Source: Clostridia bacterium
GTDB lineage: Bacteria; Bacillota; Clostridia; Oscillospirales; CAG-272
Direction: 5' to 3'
NCBI GenBank assembly: GCA_017625275.1
Contig: JAGALI010000237.1
Location: 1 to 13,379 of the forward strand
Length of the DNA stretch: 13,379 nucleotides
Every line of letters begins with the position of its first letter. The first letter of the stretch is position 1. A model generated the notes under the pieces. The model saw only the letters and a program-made list of their open reading frames with translations. It had not been told where the DNA came from and did no database searches. Both the position numbers and the translations under genes were made by a program. Below, piece after piece: positions 1 to 7,174 of this stretch.

Positions 1-21
1 AATAGACTATTCTAAAATAAA

Positions 22-276
22 ATGATGAATTACGCATACATAGTCGAGTGTAGCGACGGAACATTATATACCGGCTACACTAATAATCTTGAAAAAAGGC
101 TACGCGCACACAATAGTGGCAGGGGTGCAAAATACACGCGCGCTCGCCTGCCTGTAAGACTTGTCTATTTTGAGGAATTTGACTCCAAGGAAAGGGCACA
201 AAGCCGAGAATGGCATATAAAGCAGCTCTCTCGCGAGGAAAAGCTAAAATTGATAAAGGAAAAGACACTCGATTGA
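22..276 (+). CDS. GIY-YIG domain protein, UPF0213/YhbQ type
   Basis: A compact 84-residue stand-alone GIY-YIG fold protein. The family signature is visible as YIV at residues 6-8 and YTG at 16-18, followed by Arg26 in EKRLRAHN, the block K37-YTR and the metal-binding Glu63 in REWHIK. Single-domain members of this size form the YhbQ/UPF0213 group; they are related to nucleases of DNA repair and mobile introns, but the cellular role of the group is not firmly settled. The length is normal for the family. Two adjacent ATG codons (22 and 25) could start it, and no clear ribosome binding site is seen in the 21 bases before them, so the exact start and the promoter are uncertain. It stands alone and converges on glmM; its stop codon lies inside the loop and stem of the terminator hairpin. 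Family call is confident, function is not. Confidence 0.88.
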   Translation: MMNYAYIVECSDGTLYTGYTNNLEKRLRAHNSGRGAKYTRARLPVRLVYFEEFDSKERAQSREWHIKQLSREEKLKLIKEKTLD

Positions 277-288
277 GTGTCTTTTTTT
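261..288 (+). terminator. Intrinsic terminator between convergent genes
   Basis: A 10-bp perfect stem, AAAGACACTC at 261-270 with GAGTGTCTTT at 275-284, has a 4-base loop GATT. The plus strand continues into a run of seven T (282-288). It overlaps the last codons and TGA stop of the GIY-YIG gene and lies just beyond the glmM stop on the other strand. The minus strand has only a short T tract (TTTT then CC), so it may also serve glmM, but less well. Confidence 0.85.
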
Positions 289-1618
289 ATAGCACAGCTC
301 TTATTTTTTCGGCGATTTCATTTGCGATTTTCTCAGCATCACCATCGCACTCAACCATTATACGAATAAGTGGCTCTGTTCCTGACGGGCGTGCAACCAC
401 TCTGCCTCTCTCCCCAAAGCCCTGCTTTGCCTCCTCAAGAATGTCAGCGATTTGCTTGCTCTTTAAAAATTCAAGCTTTTTTGCCTTGTCTGCCTCAATG
501 TTAACTAGCGCCTGTGGGTAGCGCCTCATAACCGAGTGAAGCGTTGAGAGTGGCAGATTTTTTCGCTTCATAAGAGATAAAAGCATAATGGCGCTTAGCA
601 TTCCGTCACCCGTGGTGGAGTGGTCGCTGAAGATAAGATGCCCCGACTGCTCCCCACCGAAGCAATAGCCACCAAGTAGCATTTCCTCAAGCACATATCT
701 ATCGCCCACGCGTGCAGGAATGAAGCTGATTCCGTTCTCGCGACAAAAGACATCAAAGCCAAGGTTTGTCATAATCGTGCCGACCACTGTGTTTTTTACA
801 AGCGCGCCTCGCTTTTTCATATCATAGGCTAGCGACGCCATTATCATATCTCCGTCAACCACCTCGCCTCTTTCGTTTACACACATAAGCCTGTCGCCGT
901 CACCATCAAAGGCAATTCCAGCATTTAGCTGATTTTTAACCACATAGTCGCTCATTTTCTCGATATGAGTAGAGCCACAGCCCTCGTTTATATTAATTCC
1001 ATTAGGCTCACAATGTAGTACTCTGCAATCTGCGCCAAGAGAGGTAAACAGCTCCTCTGCCAGCGCACTTGTCGCTCCGTTTGCACAATCGAGCGCGATT
1101 TTTAAGCCCTCTAGCCCCTCTGTGCAAATAGACCTAAGGTAGTCAAGATACTCTCCCCTTAGCTCATACGCGTTTCTTCTTGTGCCGATTTTATCGTGAG
1201 TTGCGCGACCAAGCCTATCTGGACTTGACACAAGTGCCTCTATTTGCTCCTCTATCTCATCAGCTAGCTTATAGCCCTCGCTATTAAATATCTTAATTCC
1301 ATTATGCTCAAAGGAATTGTGCGAGGCTGATATAACTACTCCTGCATCTGCATGATGCTTTTTGGTAAGATACGCCACGCCAGGTGTCGGCAAAACGCCT
1401 AAATCCACAGCCTCTGCCCCCGAGGCACAAAGCCCAGAAATTATAGCGTCGCGTAGCATAGGTGAGGAAAGACGCGTGTCCATGCCTACGAAAATCACAC
1501 ACTTCCCCTCGCCCTTTAGCGCCTGTGCTGTCGCCTGCGCTAGCCTCATTGCAAGCTCAGGTGTCAGCTCCTCGTTTGCAACCCCTCTTACTCCGTCAGT
1601 TCCAAATAATCTTTTCAT
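287..1618 (-). CDS. glmM: Phosphoglucosamine mutase
   Basis: GlmM interconverts glucosamine-6-phosphate and glucosamine-1-phosphate, the cytoplasmic step leading to UDP-GlcNAc for peptidoglycan. The four-domain alpha-D-phosphohexomutase layout is complete in 443 residues, the usual length. Visible motifs are the N-terminal MKRLFGTDGVRG; the phosphoserine loop ISASHN with Ser99; the metal loop DGDGDR at 238-243; the sugar-binding loop GGEQSGH at 321-327; and the C-terminal phosphate-binding loop RPSGTEP at 410-416. The FGTDGVRG start and the sugar loop are typical of GlmM rather than ManB or Pgm. The ATG at 1618 is preceded by AAAGAGG (complement of 1624-1630), which supports this start. The gene ends in TAA, converging on the GIY-YIG gene, and is divergent from the HAD gene at 1778. 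No glmS or cdaA is in view. Confidence 0.97.
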   Translation of the reverse strand: MKRLFGTDGVRGVANEELTPELAMRLAQATAQALKGEGKCVIFVGMDTRLSSPMLRDAIISGLCASGAEAVDLGVLPTPGVAYLTKKHHADAGVVISASHNSFEHNGIKIFNSEGYKLADEIEEQIEALVSSPDRLGRATHDKIGTRRNAYELRGEYLDYLRSICTEGLEGLKIALDCANGATSALAEELFTSLGADCRVLHCEPNGININEGCGSTHIEKMSDYVVKNQLNAGIAFDGDGDRLMCVNERGEVVDGDMIMASLAYDMKKRGALVKNTVVGTIMTNLGFDVFCRENGISFIPARVGDRYVLEEMLLGGYCFGGEQSGHLIFSDHSTTGDGMLSAIMLLSLMKRKNLPLSTLHSVMRRYPQALVNIEADKAKKLEFLKSKQIADILEEAKQGFGERGRVVARPSGTEPLIRIMVECDGDAEKIANEIAEKIRAVL

Positions 1619-1684
1619 AAATACCTCTTTTCTCTCTCGTTTTTATGCAAATTTATTATTTACATTTTTTGCTTGCCTTATAAC

Positions 1685-1713
1685 ATTAAATTCTGAGCTC
1701 AAAAATTTGTTAA
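1685..1713 (-). promoter_or_regulatory. Predicted sigma-A-type promoter of glmM
   Basis: On the minus strand TTAACA (complement of 1708-1713) and TTTAAT (complement of 1685-1690) are separated by 17 bases. Each box matches consensus at 5 of 6 positions. Transcription would begin near 1677, giving a leader of about 60 nt before the glmM ATG. Confidence 0.55.
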
Positions 1714-1717
1714 AGCA

Positions 1718-1747
1718 TTGACAAAAAAGCAATCTATGAATTATAAT
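1718..1747 (+). promoter_or_regulatory. Predicted sigma-A-type promoter of the first HAD gene
   Basis: Perfect consensus boxes TTGACA (1718-1723) and TATAAT (1742-1747) are spaced by 18 bases. The predicted start is near 1754, about 24 nt before the chosen ATG at 1778. The -35 box begins only 4 bases beyond the -35 box of the divergent glmM promoter. This placement also argues against using the TTG at 1718 as a translation start. Confidence 0.75.
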
Positions 1748-1777
1748 AATTCATATAACGCAATAATGGAGATTAAT

Positions 1778-2434
1778 ATGAGTAAATTTAATATAAAGGG
1801 CGCGATTTTTGACCTTGATGGCACTCTTCTCAATTCTATGGATTATTGGGCGAGCGTGGGGGAGGAGTTTCTTTCGCTTAGTGGAATTGAGCCACCTGCC
1901 GGCTCAAGTCGCTTATTTTTGGAAAACGGAATAAAGGGTGCACATAAAATTTGGCAAGAAACGCTTGGGCTTGCAAAGAGCTTTGAGCAGACATATTCAG
2001 AAATCTATGCGCTTATGGAGAAAAAATATCTGTCTGTGGTTAACATAAAGGACGGCGCAAGAGAAATGCTTGAGGACCTAAGGGAAAGGGGCGTTAAAAT
2101 GTGCATTGCCTCTGCCACCGACCATTATCTTGTCGAAAAAATCCTTAAAAGGCTTTGCCTCGACCACCTCTTTAGCAAAATTCTTACATGTAGTGAGGTC
2201 GGTGCAGGAAAAAACAAGCCTCTTATTTATGAGCTTGCCCTAGAGCATCTAGGCACGCCAAGAGACGAAACCTATGTTTTTGAGGACGCGTACTATGCGC
2301 TGACAACGGCACACGAAAACGGCTTCCACACCATAGGCGTGTATGACAAAAATGTGTTCGTTCCGGAGGCGCAAATTCTGCCTCTTTGCGATTTTTATTT
2401 AGATAAGGACAGCAAATACAAGCTACCATTTTAG
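1778..2434 (+). CDS. HAD superfamily hydrolase, beta-phosphoglucomutase-like subfamily
   Basis: A 218-residue cytoplasmic HAD phosphatase. Motif I is FDLDGT with the nucleophile Asp12 and acid/base Asp14; motif II is Ser112 in CIASATD; motif III is Lys147 in KNKP; motif IV is the acidic pair Glu169-Asp170 in FEDAYYAL. The helical segment of about residues 20-85 between motif I and the core is the C1 cap that sets the substrate in this subfamily, so a small phosphorylated metabolite such as a sugar phosphate is likely, but the substrate cannot be read from sequence. The start is set by GGAG at 1768-1771, six bases before ATG 1778; an upstream in-frame TTG lies inside the promoter. The stop is TAG, followed directly by a terminator, so the gene is a single transcription unit divergent from glmM. 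Confidence 0.88.
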   Translation: MSKFNIKGAIFDLDGTLLNSMDYWASVGEEFLSLSGIEPPAGSSRLFLENGIKGAHKIWQETLGLAKSFEQTYSEIYALMEKKYLSVVNIKDGAREMLEDLRERGVKMCIASATDHYLVEKILKRLCLDHLFSKILTCSEVGAGKNKPLIYELALEHLGTPRDETYVFEDAYYALTTAHENGFHTIGVYDKNVFVPEAQILPLCDFYLDKDSKYKLPF

Positions 2435-2441
2435 ATTTTTG

Positions 2442-2474
2442 GGAACAGGGAGGGCGCTTCTCTGTTCCTTTTTT
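2442..2474 (+). terminator. Intrinsic terminator after the first HAD gene
   Basis: Stem GGAACAG (2442-2448) pairs with CTGTTCC (2462-2468) across a 13-base loop, and six T follow (2469-2474). It begins 7 bases after the TAG stop. The same 7-base stem is used again at 4926 and, with its arms swapped, at 5039. Confidence 0.8.
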
Positions 2475-2520
2475 GTCGAACCTTGTCGGGTGAAAGTCCA
2501 CCCTGATTTGTCGTTTGCGC

Positions 2521-2549
2521 TTGAAAAAGGTGCTTATGTATGATAAAAT
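2521..2549 (+). promoter_or_regulatory. Predicted promoter of the GH123-type gene
   Basis: TTGAAA (2521-2526) and TAAAAT (2544-2549) are spaced by 17 bases, each 5 of 6 to consensus. The predicted start is near 2556, so the ATG at 2540 would not be in the transcript. A strong AAAGGAGGAG ribosome site follows at 2565-2574. Confidence 0.6.
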
Positions 2550-2578
2550 ATACTTATAGAGTCGAAAGGAGGAGAATT

Positions 2579-4216
2579 ATGCTTACTGTTAAAAATCTTT
2601 CACATCTTGCTAAGGTTTTCCCCGACAAAATCTTTGGCTGTGGCGTTTCCAAAATGGAGGGCGCTAAAAACCAAGAGCTTTCGTATCAAATTGCACTTGA
2701 GGGTGAGGGAGAGTATGCGCTTGAAATTTGCTCCACTCTGCCATCGCTTAAAATATACAAGGTGGGCTATGTCTACTCTGGCTTGCCTATATATGAGCCA
2801 GATAAGGACGAGGGCTATCTTACAAGGACCCCTGGATATTTCCCTGATGTGCTTTTACCCTTTGACGGAAAAATCAAGCTTGAAAAGGGCAAAAACGAGT
2901 CTATTTGGATTACAATTCCAGAGGGCGCGCCTGTTGGTAATCACCTTATTAGTGCTATTTTTCATGGCGCAGATGGTGATTTTGTAGGCGAGGCTGTGTC
3001 GATAAAAATTCGTGACATTTTCCTTCCAAGACAATATCTTTATTTCACCCAGTGGGTGCATTATGACTGTATTGCATCTGCTCACGGGGTTGAGATTTTT
3101 AGTGAGGAGCATTGGGCGCTTATCGAAAAATATGTGCGCCTTGCCGTGGAGCACGGAATGAATATGCTTCTTACTCCTGTTCTCACTCCCCCTCTCGATA
3201 CCGAGGTGGGTAGCGAAAGACCTACTGTTCAGCTTGTCGATATTACTGTGCTTGAAAATGGCGATTATTCGTTTGACTTTTCAAGGCTTGCACGCTTTGT
3301 TAAGATGGCAAGGGACTGTGGCATTGAGCACTTTGAGATTAACCACCTATTTACTCAATGGGGTGCCGAGCACGCGCCTAAGGTTATGGCAACCGTAAAT
3401 GGCGAGTACAAGAAAATATTTGGCTGGGAGACCGACGCGCTTGAGGGTGAATATCCACGCTTCCTTGAACAGCTAATCCCCTCTCTCATTTACGCACTTA
3501 CATCGCTTGGAGTTGACAGGGGAGATATATTTTTCCACATTTCTGACGAGCCAAGTGAGGAGCACGCAAAAAGCTATCACAGGGCTGGCAGATGGGTTAT
3601 GCCTCTTATTCTTGGCTGTAACCAAATCGACGCAATCTCAAGCTACGACACATTTAAAAAGGTGGTTATTGTGTCCCCTGTGGTTGGAATTGACCACATT
3701 GAGCCGTTTAATCGAGCAAATGTGCCTAACCTTTGGGGCTACTATTGCTGTGCACAATGGACCGAGGTTTCTAATCGCTTCCTCGACATGCCAAGCGCTC
3801 GAAACAGAATTATCGGCACGCAGATTTTTAAATATGACCTTGTTGGATTTTTGCATTGGGGCTATAATTTCTATTATACTCAGCTCTCAAAACGGCGAGA
3901 GCTTAACCCATATGAGGAGACGGACGCGGGGGGCGCGTTTCCATCGGGTGACGCCTTTAGCGTTTATCCTCTTAAAAACGATGTTGCGCCATCCATTCGC
4001 CAAAAGGTGTTTAAGTATGCGCTTGATGATGCAAGGCTTTTGTCGCTTGTCGAGGCAAAAATCGGCACACTAAGCACACATCGCCTAATAAATGGGCTTG
4101 CTGGAATGGATGTAACCTTTAAGAATTACCCAACTGACGAGGCGTTTTTTGATAACCTCGTACGAGGTGCATTTGATATTTTAGAGGAAAAGATTATACC
4201 TGAGGAGATTTTATGA
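2579..4216 (+). CDS. GH123 / DUF4091-type glycoside hydrolase-like protein
   Basis: A 545-residue protein with an N-terminal beta-rich region (about 1-150) and a TIM-barrel-like region (about 150-490). The SDEP motif carries the adjacent acidic pair Asp323-Glu324, which fits the Asp-Glu pair used in substrate-assisted catalysis by GH123 beta-N-acetylgalactosaminidases. The stretch GFLHWGYNFYY (423-433) and PSGDAF (455-460) are typical of the DUF4091/GH123 catalytic domain. No signal peptide is seen: the N-terminus MLTVKNLSHLAKVF lacks a hydrophobic core, so it should act in the cytoplasm on imported oligosaccharides or glycosides. Substrate is unknown; N-acetyl-galactosamine is the family precedent only. 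The start at 2579 is fixed by GGAGG at 2568-2572 with 6-base spacing. The stop overlaps the next HAD gene by ATGA, so the two are translationally coupled. Recognised from memory of family motifs, not by search. Confidence 0.78.
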   Translation: MLTVKNLSHLAKVFPDKIFGCGVSKMEGAKNQELSYQIALEGEGEYALEICSTLPSLKIYKVGYVYSGLPIYEPDKDEGYLTRTPGYFPDVLLPFDGKIKLEKGKNESIWITIPEGAPVGNHLISAIFHGADGDFVGEAVSIKIRDIFLPRQYLYFTQWVHYDCIASAHGVEIFSEEHWALIEKYVRLAVEHGMNMLLTPVLTPPLDTEVGSERPTVQLVDITVLENGDYSFDFSRLARFVKMARDCGIEHFEINHLFTQWGAEHAPKVMATVNGEYKKIFGWETDALEGEYPRFLEQLIPSLIYALTSLGVDRGDIFFHISDEPSEEHAKSYHRAGRWVMPLILGCNQIDAISSYDTFKKVVIVSPVVGIDHIEPFNRANVPNLWGYYCCAQWTEVSNRFLDMPSARNRIIGTQIFKYDLVGFLHWGYNFYYTQLSKRRELNPYEETDAGGAFPSGDAFSVYPLKNDVAPSIRQKVFKYALDDARLLSLVEAKIGTLSTHRLINGLAGMDVTFKNYPTDEAFFDNLVRGAFDILEEKIIPEEIL

Positions 4217-4914
4217 TTCGCGCAATTTTATTTGATTTAGATGGAACTCTGCTTCCTATGGACCAGGATATTTTCATCAAGGCATACTTTGGCGGATTAA
4301 CTAAAAAAATGATTTCTTATTATCAGCCAACGGAGCTTATTAATGCAATTTGGACAGGCACTATGGCAATGGTTAAAAATGATGGCTCTATGACCAACGA
4401 GGACAGATGGTGGCAGAGCTTTTGCTCCACCTATGGTGCAGATGCAAGGGCGCGCGAGGGAGAGCTTGAGGACTTTTATAAGAATGAATTTGAGGCTGTA
4501 AGGGGCGTGTGTGGCTTTGCACCACAATCGCGCGAGATTATCGACCTTTGTAAGCAAGGGGGCTTTAGAGTTGTCTTGGCAACTAATCCTATTTTCCCTG
4601 CCGTTGCTACTAGAGCAAGAATAAGATGGGCTGGACTTGAATGGGACGACTTTGAGCTTGTAACTACATATGAAAATTCAAGCTATTGTAAGCCAAACCC
4701 AGATTACTATCGCGAAATTCTAAAGAAAATCGGTCTTGATGCAAGCGAGTGCGTAATGGTTGGAAACGATGTGCATGAGGATATGATTGCATCAAGCCTC
4801 GGCATGAGGGTCTTCCTTCTTACCGATTGTATGATAAACAAGGAAAATGAGAGCATTGATAAATACCCTCACGGCTCCTTTACCGAGCTTACAGAATTCA
4901 TTCGCTCAATCTAA
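4213..4914 (+). CDS. HAD superfamily hydrolase coupled to the GH123-type gene
   Basis: A 233-residue cytoplasmic HAD phosphatase. Motif I FDLDGT gives Asp8 and Asp10; motif II is Thr124 in VLATNP; motif III is Lys160 in YCKPNPDYY; motif IV is GNDVHEDM with Asp186 and Asp190. A helical C1-type cap occupies about residues 15-100. Its ATG lies within the ATGA overlap with the upstream gene, and GAGGAG at 4202-4207 provides a ribosome site inside the end of that gene, so the pair is made together. The context suggests it removes phosphate from a sugar phosphate arising from the glycosidase product, but that is inference. It is clearly different in sequence from the HAD protein at 1778 and is not a recent duplicate. 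The gene ends in TAA followed by a strong terminator. Confidence 0.88.
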   Translation: MIRAILFDLDGTLLPMDQDIFIKAYFGGLTKKMISYYQPTELINAIWTGTMAMVKNDGSMTNEDRWWQSFCSTYGADARAREGELEDFYKNEFEAVRGVCGFAPQSREIIDLCKQGGFRVVLATNPIFPAVATRARIRWAGLEWDDFELVTTYENSSYCKPNPDYYREILKKIGLDASECVMVGNDVHEDMIASSLGMRVFLLTDCMINKENESIDKYPHGSFTELTEFIRSI

Positions 4915-4921
4915 TAAAAGC

Positions 4922-4950
4922 AAAAGGAACAGATTTCTCTGTTCCTTTTT
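4922..4950 (+). terminator. Intrinsic terminator of the GH123-HAD operon
   Basis: A 12-bp perfect stem AAAAGGAACAGA (4922-4933) with TCTGTTCCTTTT (4938-4949) closes a 4-base loop TTTC, and the T-run spans 4946-4950. It reuses the GGAACAG/CTGTTCC core of the terminator at 2442. Confidence 0.9.
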
Positions 4951-4990
4951 ATTTTGCTGTTATCTCTCAAATATGGAATAGTAACAAGGT

Positions 4991-5066
4991 TCTGACTAGC
5001 AGAAATGCTATTTGATTTTCACAACCTGCAAAGCAGGTCTGTTCCTCTAGGAACAGTTAGGTCAGG
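4991..5066 (+). ncRNA. Candidate structured RNA with a four-way junction
   Basis: Three perfect hairpins follow one another: TAGCA-GAAA-TGCTA (4997-5010, a GNRA tetraloop in the plus sense), ACCTGC-AAA-GCAGGT (5024-5038) and CTGTTCC-TCTA-GGAACAG (5039-5056). TCTGAC (4991-4996) can pair with GTCAGG (5061-5066), with one T-G wobble, to close all three. The GAAA loop and the wobble are meaningful only on the plus strand. The gap 4951-5193 holds no gene; a further hairpin TTAGCC-TAA-GGCTAA (5080-5094) and repeat unit A fill its right half. No convincing promoter is seen. The fold was made by eye without energy calculation; it is not a tRNA and matches no class I know. Confidence 0.35.
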
Positions 5067-5100
5067 TTCTTACTTCGACTTAGCCTAAGGCTAAAGAGTC

Positions 5101-5190
5101 AAGCTAGGCTAGGCGTGGCGGAGAGGACAGAGATAGCGTATATCATCGCATACGCTGAGGTTGTCATTGAGCAGCAACGACGCATAGCGC
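5101..5190 (+). repeat. Interspersed structured repeat, unit A
   Basis: This unit shares the family frame. Inner stem AGCGTAT (5135-5141) pairs with ATACGCT (5150-5156) around an 8-base loop; GAGAT precedes it and GAGGT (5157-5161) follows. The outer stem is GACA (5126-5129) with TGTC (5162-5165). A further helix GCTAGGCG (5108-5115) with CGCATAGC (5181-5188) has one mismatch. The conserved tail is reduced to AGCAACGACG. The inner stem is identical to unit D. The unit ends 4 bases from the pgsA stop codon. Confidence 0.7.
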
Positions 5191-5193
5191 AAG

Positions 5194-5769
5194 CTATTTA
5201 GACTTAGAGAGCACTGGCCAGTAGGTCTTTAAGTAATCCATTCCAGAGCCTACAGTCATGATAACCATTGCACCAACCATTATATAAGATGCGATGAAGT
5301 AGGTGTTTATTACATTTGCTACTATTATTGGCTCTATTAGGAGAATTATGATTGCTAGGATTTGTGTTACTGTCTTGCACTTGCCGAACCAGCTGGCTGC
5401 CACTACTCCTACCTCGCTGTTTGCACATACGAGACGGATTGAGGTAACACCAAGCTCACGCAAGAATACTATCGCGCTTGCCCAAATCATTACCTGCTGT
5501 AAAACTCCTGCGCTCTTTACAGTTACAACAAGAAGCGCTGCGAATACCATAAATTTGTCTGCTAGTGGGTCCATAAACTTTCCAAAGCTTGTTACAAGAT
5601 TGTATTTTCTTGCAATTTTTCCGTCAAGCATATCGGTAAGTGAGGTGATTGCAAACACAACCGCTGACACGATAGCACATATGATTGGATTTTTAATGTA
5701 AAGCGCGCATGCCATAAATACTGGCACAAGTATTGCGCGAAGCATTGTTAGCTTGTTTGGTAAATTCAT
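5194..5769 (-). CDS. pgsA: CDP-diacylglycerol-glycerol-3-phosphate 3-phosphatidyltransferase
   Basis: PgsA makes phosphatidylglycerophosphate from CDP-diacylglycerol and glycerol-3-phosphate, the committed step to phosphatidylglycerol and cardiolipin, in the cytoplasmic membrane. The CDP-alcohol phosphotransferase signature is complete: Asp46, Asp49-Gly50, Ala53-Arg54, Gly63, Asp67 and Asp71. The 191 residues, with about five or six hydrophobic helices, are normal for the family. MNLPNKLTMLR is the usual PgsA N-terminus, and GGAGG lies just upstream of the ATG. The gene ends with TAG, showing that TAG is used as a stop here. It is the last gene of the recA-recX-rimO-pgsA series, 73 bases after rimO. 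No terminator is seen after it, only repeat unit A in the opposite sense. Confidence 0.95.
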   Translation of the reverse strand: MNLPNKLTMLRAILVPVFMACALYIKNPIICAIVSAVVFAITSLTDMLDGKIARKYNLVTSFGKFMDPLADKFMVFAALLVVTVKSAGVLQQVMIWASAIVFLRELGVTSIRLVCANSEVGVVAASWFGKCKTVTQILAIIILLIEPIIVANVINTYFIASYIMVGAMVIMTVGSGMDYLKTYWPVLSKSK

Positions 5770-5805
5770 AAAATTACCTCCAAAATGTTATTTTTTATTT
5801 TAATT

Positions 5806-5837
5806 GCACCTTTATGCATTTAATGCATGCAGGGTGC
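5806..5837. other. Hairpin between rimO and pgsA
   Basis: GCACC (5806-5810) pairs with GGTGC (5833-5837), and inside it TGCAT (5815-5819) pairs with ATGCA (5823-5827). In the minus sense it follows the rimO stop but lacks a T-run afterwards, so it is a poor terminator for that direction. In the plus sense it is followed by GA and five T. It may be a processing or partial termination element between the two cistrons. Confidence 0.5.
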
Positions 5838-5842
5838 GATTT

Positions 5843-7174
5843 TTATTCTATTACTCTTGCGACCAAATCATAGTCAAGGGCATCTGTTATCTCTACCTCG
5901 ATTATCTCGCCCTCGGTAAGAGCGCCCCTTCTTGCAGGAATAAACACCTTGCCATCTATGTCTGGTGCGTCCTGTGAGGTTCTGGCACCATACGCCTCAC
6001 TCACTGCATCATATGCTTCTATAAGCACCTCTATTCGCTTACCTACCTTTTGCGCCTGTAGGCTCTCGCTGATTTCAAGCTGATGCTCCATTAAAATGTC
6101 GTATCTATCCTGCTTTACCTGCTCGTCAATTTGTCCGTCGAGCTTATATGCAGGCGTGCCCTCCTCGCGAGAGTAGGTAAATGCGCCAAAGTGCTCAAAG
6201 CGTGCTTCCTTTATAAACTCACAAAGCTCCAAAAAGTCCTCGTCAGTTTCACCTGGGAAGCCAACTATTGCTGTGGTTCTTATGGAAATACCCTCAACCT
6301 GTGTGCGTAATTTGTGAATTACCTCACGCACAAGCGCGCCGTCTCCCCTACGATTCATTCTCTTTAAAACGCGTGAGGATATGTGCTGAATAGGTAGGTC
6401 TATGTATTTTACGAGCTTTTTGTTTTCGTTAAATTCGCGAATGAGCTCTGGCGTGATTTTGTCTGGATAGCAGTATAAAATTCTAAGCCATTTAATCTCG
6501 GTTTCCTCGCTCAAGCGACGAAGAAGCTTAGGTAGCGCGTACTCGCCATAGAGGTCTATTCCGTAGGCTGTGGTGTCCTGTCCAATTACAACAAGCTCCT
6601 TTATGCCCATCTCGGCAAGCTCCGATGCCTCGCGAACAAGCTCATCCATTGGGCGAGAGCGAAATTTGCCTCGAATATCTGGAATTGCACAGTAGGTGCA
6701 TCTGTTATCACAGCCCTCACTGATTTTGAGATATGCCATGGTGTCACCTGTGGTGATAATTCTATCGCCACCAAGCTCAACCTCGTTTTTGTCAAGGTAT
6801 TCCTCGAAGCTCTTGCCCTGAAGAACCTGCTCTACTGCCTTTACAATGCTATGCACGCTTCCTGTGCCGAGCACTGCATCAACCTCTGGCATTTCCTTCA
6901 TAACCTCATCACGATAGCGCTCTGCTAGGCACCCTGTGACGATAATTCCCTTAAGACCGTTATTTTCCTTTAGCCACGCAATATCTAGAATATTGTCAAT
7001 GGACTCCTGCTTTGCGTCGTTTATAAACGCGCAGGTGTTTATCACAACAATGTCTGCCTCGGTTTCGTCTGGGGTGATGTCGTAGCCAGCCTCAACAAGA
7101 TGACCGAGCATAACCTCGGTATCAAGCTGATTTTTTGGACAGCCAAGTGATACAAAGCCAATTCTTACAGCCAT
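5843..7174 (-). CDS. rimO: Ribosomal protein S12 methylthiotransferase RimO
   Basis: RimO is a radical-SAM enzyme that adds a methylthio group to a conserved aspartate of ribosomal protein S12. The N-terminal MTTase domain has the three cluster cysteines Cys12 (in SLGCPKNQLDTE), Cys48 (INTCAF) and Cys82 (VTGCLAE). The radical-SAM motif CxxxCxxC is Cys155, Cys159 and Cys162 in EGCDNRCTYCAIP. A C-terminal TRAM-like segment (about 380-443) completes the usual 443 residues. SLGCPKN and CAIPDIRGKFRSRP separate it from MiaB and MtaB. The ATG overlaps the recX stop as TAATG, with AGGAGG (complement of 7182-7187) seven bases upstream inside recX, so translation is coupled to recX. Confidence 0.96.
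   Translation of the reverse strand: MAVRIGFVSLGCPKNQLDTEVMLGHLVEAGYDITPDETEADIVVINTCAFINDAKQESIDNILDIAWLKENNGLKGIIVTGCLAERYRDEVMKEMPEVDAVLGTGSVHSIVKAVEQVLQGKSFEEYLDKNEVELGGDRIITTGDTMAYLKISEGCDNRCTYCAIPDIRGKFRSRPMDELVREASELAEMGIKELVVIGQDTTAYGIDLYGEYALPKLLRRLSEETEIKWLRILYCYPDKITPELIREFNENKKLVKYIDLPIQHISSRVLKRMNRRGDGALVREVIHKLRTQVEGISIRTTAIVGFPGETDEDFLELCEFIKEARFEHFGAFTYSREEGTPAYKLDGQIDEQVKQDRYDILMEHQLEISESLQAQKVGKRIEVLIEAYDAVSEAYGARTSQDAPDIDGKVFIPARRGALTEGEIIEVEITDALDYDLVARVIE

Noticed and set aside
1718..1777. Longer HAD protein starting at TTG 1718
   Set aside because: The TTG is part of a perfect -35 box, the TATAAT lies inside the added codons, and a good ribosome site precedes ATG 1778.
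2478..2512. Possible group II intron fragment (GTCGGGTGAAAGTCC-like)
   Set aside because: Only about 30 bases resemble such a motif; no further intron domains or reverse transcriptase are present.
2540..2578. Longer GH123-type protein starting at ATG 2540
   Set aside because: It overlaps the predicted -10 box and has no ribosome site, while AAAGGAGGAG sits correctly before ATG 2579.
4991..5066. tRNA gene, because the fold has three arms within 76 bases
   Set aside because: The arm loops are 3-4 bases, there is no T-loop, anticodon loop or 7-bp acceptor stem.
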